This document shows positions 32,548 through 33,740 of a stretch of DNA of 33,740 bases, piece by piece. The first letter of the stretch is position 1. Each line of letters begins with the position of its first letter. A program made the position numbers and the translations under genes. The notes under the pieces were generated by a model. It did not search any database and had not been told where the DNA came from. It was given only the letters and a program-made list of their open reading frames with translations. The stretch is from an uncultured Prevotellaceae bacterium (GTDB taxonomy: Bacteria > Bacteroidota > Bacteroidia > Bacteroidales > Bacteroidaceae), in assembly GCA_902794405.1 (NCBI GenBank), contig CADBHI010000046.1, forward strand, positions 1-33,740, given 5' to 3'.

Positions 32548-33471
32548 ATGCGTATGTCAAAACTGAAGAAATGCCTCTATCTCATTAACCTCATGGAGCG
32601 AAAGGGGCCAATGACTTTGAAAGAGATTAATGACTACTACCAGTATTCGTCACTCTATGAGGGTGAAGAGATACTGCCGCGTACATTCCTGAGATATAGG
32701 GAATACATCGAAGAGACTTTCCCTTGTTATATCGATTTTAATCAACGAACGGGTAAGTATGAGTTGCACCGTCATCAGGCTCTTTATGGTGAAGATGATT
32801 CACTCTATGACTATCTGCTGTCAGCCTATCATATTGAGGGTATGACGGAACTAGCTCTGAAGCATCGTGATAAGATTATGCTGAAAGAAGCACCAACAGG
32901 AGTGGAGCACATTCAGACCATTTTGGAGGCTATCGATAAAAAACGTGGCATAGAGTGTGACTACTACTCATATAATAAGAAATCGGTAAAACAGCAGAAA
33001 TTAATACCTTATTTTCTACGTACCTGGGAGAATCGTTGGTATCTGGTAGCTGAACCTGACAATCATCATCGTGGCCAATCTGTGTTTGCCTTAGAGAGAA
33101 TGGACAACATTCGTCTAACAGAAGAGAAGATGCTCCCCTCCAAGAAGATTACAATAGAGGAATACTTTGACGGCAGTTTTGGCGTGAATCATTCAGACGA
33201 TCAGAAACCAGAGAGAATCCTTATTAAGGTATATAATACGCAAGCAGAATATGTTAGAGCTCTACCTATTCATGAGTCTCAGAAAGAAGTAGAGACCACA
33301 GACGAATGGAGTATTTTTGAATATAGGCTGGTTCCTTGCTTTAATTTCTATCAGCAGTTGCTTTGGCATAGGGAAAAGATAGAGGTGTTGGAGCCTCTTC
33401 ATGTCAGGGATGAAATGAAGAAAACGATAGAGAAGATGTTAGAACATTACAATACACAACGGAAGCCTTAA
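32548..33471 (+). CDS. WYL-domain transcriptional regulator
   Basis: 307 residues. The N-terminal winged helix-turn-helix (about 5-75: LYLINLMERKGPMTLKEIND, then PRTFLRYREYIEETF) is followed by a WYL domain (about 118-195). There the signature appears as NRWYLVAEPDN, with the usual RGIECDYYSYNKK and FALERMDNIRL around it. A C-terminal WCX-type part follows (EYVRALPIHESQ, YQQLLWHREKIEVLEPLHVR). Proteins of this layout (for example BrxR/CapW) often bind inverted repeats and control phage-defence genes, with WYL sensing a ligand. Possible target: the CGGACA palindromes in this island (inference). An in-frame ATG at 32554 is an alternative start. Confidence 0.9.
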   Translation: MRMSKLKKCLYLINLMERKGPMTLKEINDYYQYSSLYEGEEILPRTFLRYREYIEETFPCYIDFNQRTGKYELHRHQALYGEDDSLYDYLLSAYHIEGMTELALKHRDKIMLKEAPTGVEHIQTILEAIDKKRGIECDYYSYNKKSVKQQKLIPYFLRTWENRWYLVAEPDNHHRGQSVFALERMDNIRLTEEKMLPSKKITIEEYFDGSFGVNHSDDQKPERILIKVYNTQAEYVRALPIHESQKEVETTDEWSIFEYRLVPCFNFYQQLLWHREKIEVLEPLHVRDEMKKTIEKMLEHYNTQRKP

Positions 33472-33583
33472 TGAAAGTGTCATATACCAAGCTCTTGACA
33501 CAATAACGACGAAGAATGAGTATGGCAAAGAAAAATGCATCTGTTAAAAGATAGCCTCAGATTCGCATATTTACCCGAAAAAG

Positions 33584-33615
33584 TTTGGATGATTGGAAAA
33601 TAATGCTTATTTTTG
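33584..33615 (+). promoter_or_regulatory. Promoter of the last, partial gene
   Basis: TTTG at 33584-33587, spacer 20, TATTTTTG at 33608-33615, then GCAGCC. The putative ATG is at 33688, leaving a leader of about 66 bases. Confidence 0.7.
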
Positions 33616-33687
33616 CAGCCATAAACATTCAATATTGATAAGTTATTATTAGATTTAAGGTTTAAGAATACATAATTGTAAGGCTAT

Positions 33688-33740
33688 ATGGAGGATTTTT
33701 CGGATTATTCAGCACCAGAACTGGTGAAAATGCTTGGCAG
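33688..33740 (+). CDS. Partial CDS, possibly a HipB/XRE-type regulator
   Basis: The frame opens MEDFSDYSAPELVKMLG and runs off the right edge. The opening APELVKMLG resembles Bacteroidetes small helix-turn-helix (HipB-like) proteins, where a related sequence precedes the DNA-binding helices, but the helices are outside the window. Low confidence in function; the promoter upstream supports a real gene. Confidence 0.5.
   Translation, partial: MEDFSDYSAPELVKMLG

Overview
The window looks like a chromosomal segment of a gut or rumen Bacteroidales bacterium, most likely Prevotella or a close relative. Evidence: many promoters match the Bacteroidetes consensus (TTTG, 19-20 nt, TAnnTTTG); Shine-Dalgarno signals are weak; glycyl-tRNA synthetase is the single-chain type; and there are meso-diaminopimelate dehydrogenase, DUF4988/FISUMP lipoproteins and a SusC-like (TonB-plug) outer-membrane protein. 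The assignment rests on my recognition of families, not on a search.

Layout. (1) 1-5020, minus strand, rather AT-rich: a three-gene unit of two small exported proteins and a plug/beta-barrel outer-membrane protein, the start of a further gene running off the left edge, and a membrane-tethered TPR/LuxR-type regulator. (2) 5021-5846: a gene-poor gap with one orphan promoter. (3) 5847-17711, housekeeping: an SPFH protein with two tiny partners, tRNA-Val, a small secreted protein, then an operon of glyQS, an FKBP lipoprotein, a small AAA ATPase and a DUF4435 protein. Next come ddh (opposite strand), parC, a DUF3316-like protein, an S41 peptidase and tRNA-Leu. (4) 17752-22379, minus strand: two tandem lipoproteins built on 16 copies of a 21-residue repeat. 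(5) 22380-23093: a gene-free boundary with two related hairpin elements around an array of ACTTAAGT palindromes spaced exactly 22 bp apart. (6) 23094-33740, plus strand: an accessory island. It holds two YaaW/DUF3944 proteins, an M48 metallopeptidase, a 51-residue membrane peptide, two long proteins with glycine-rich membrane segments, a candidate structured RNA, a zinc-ribbon protein, Sel1-repeat proteins (one frameshifted), two unknowns, a WYL-domain regulator and the start of another gene.

How the parts may work together. The strongest new signal is in the island. Three of its promoters carry the same 17-bp inverted repeat (CGGACA-N5-TGTCyG) at an identical distance (10 nt) upstream of the -7 element, in place of a -33 box. 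This suggests one regulator controls several transcription units, and the WYL protein in the same island is a natural but unproven candidate. The YaaW, M48 and glycine-rich proteins would then act together at the membrane under stress or attack. Separately, the ATPase-DUF4435 pair in the glyQS operon has the same domain pairing as the PARIS anti-phage system, but sits in a housekeeping context. All functions are inferred from sequence patterns; no search or folding program was run.
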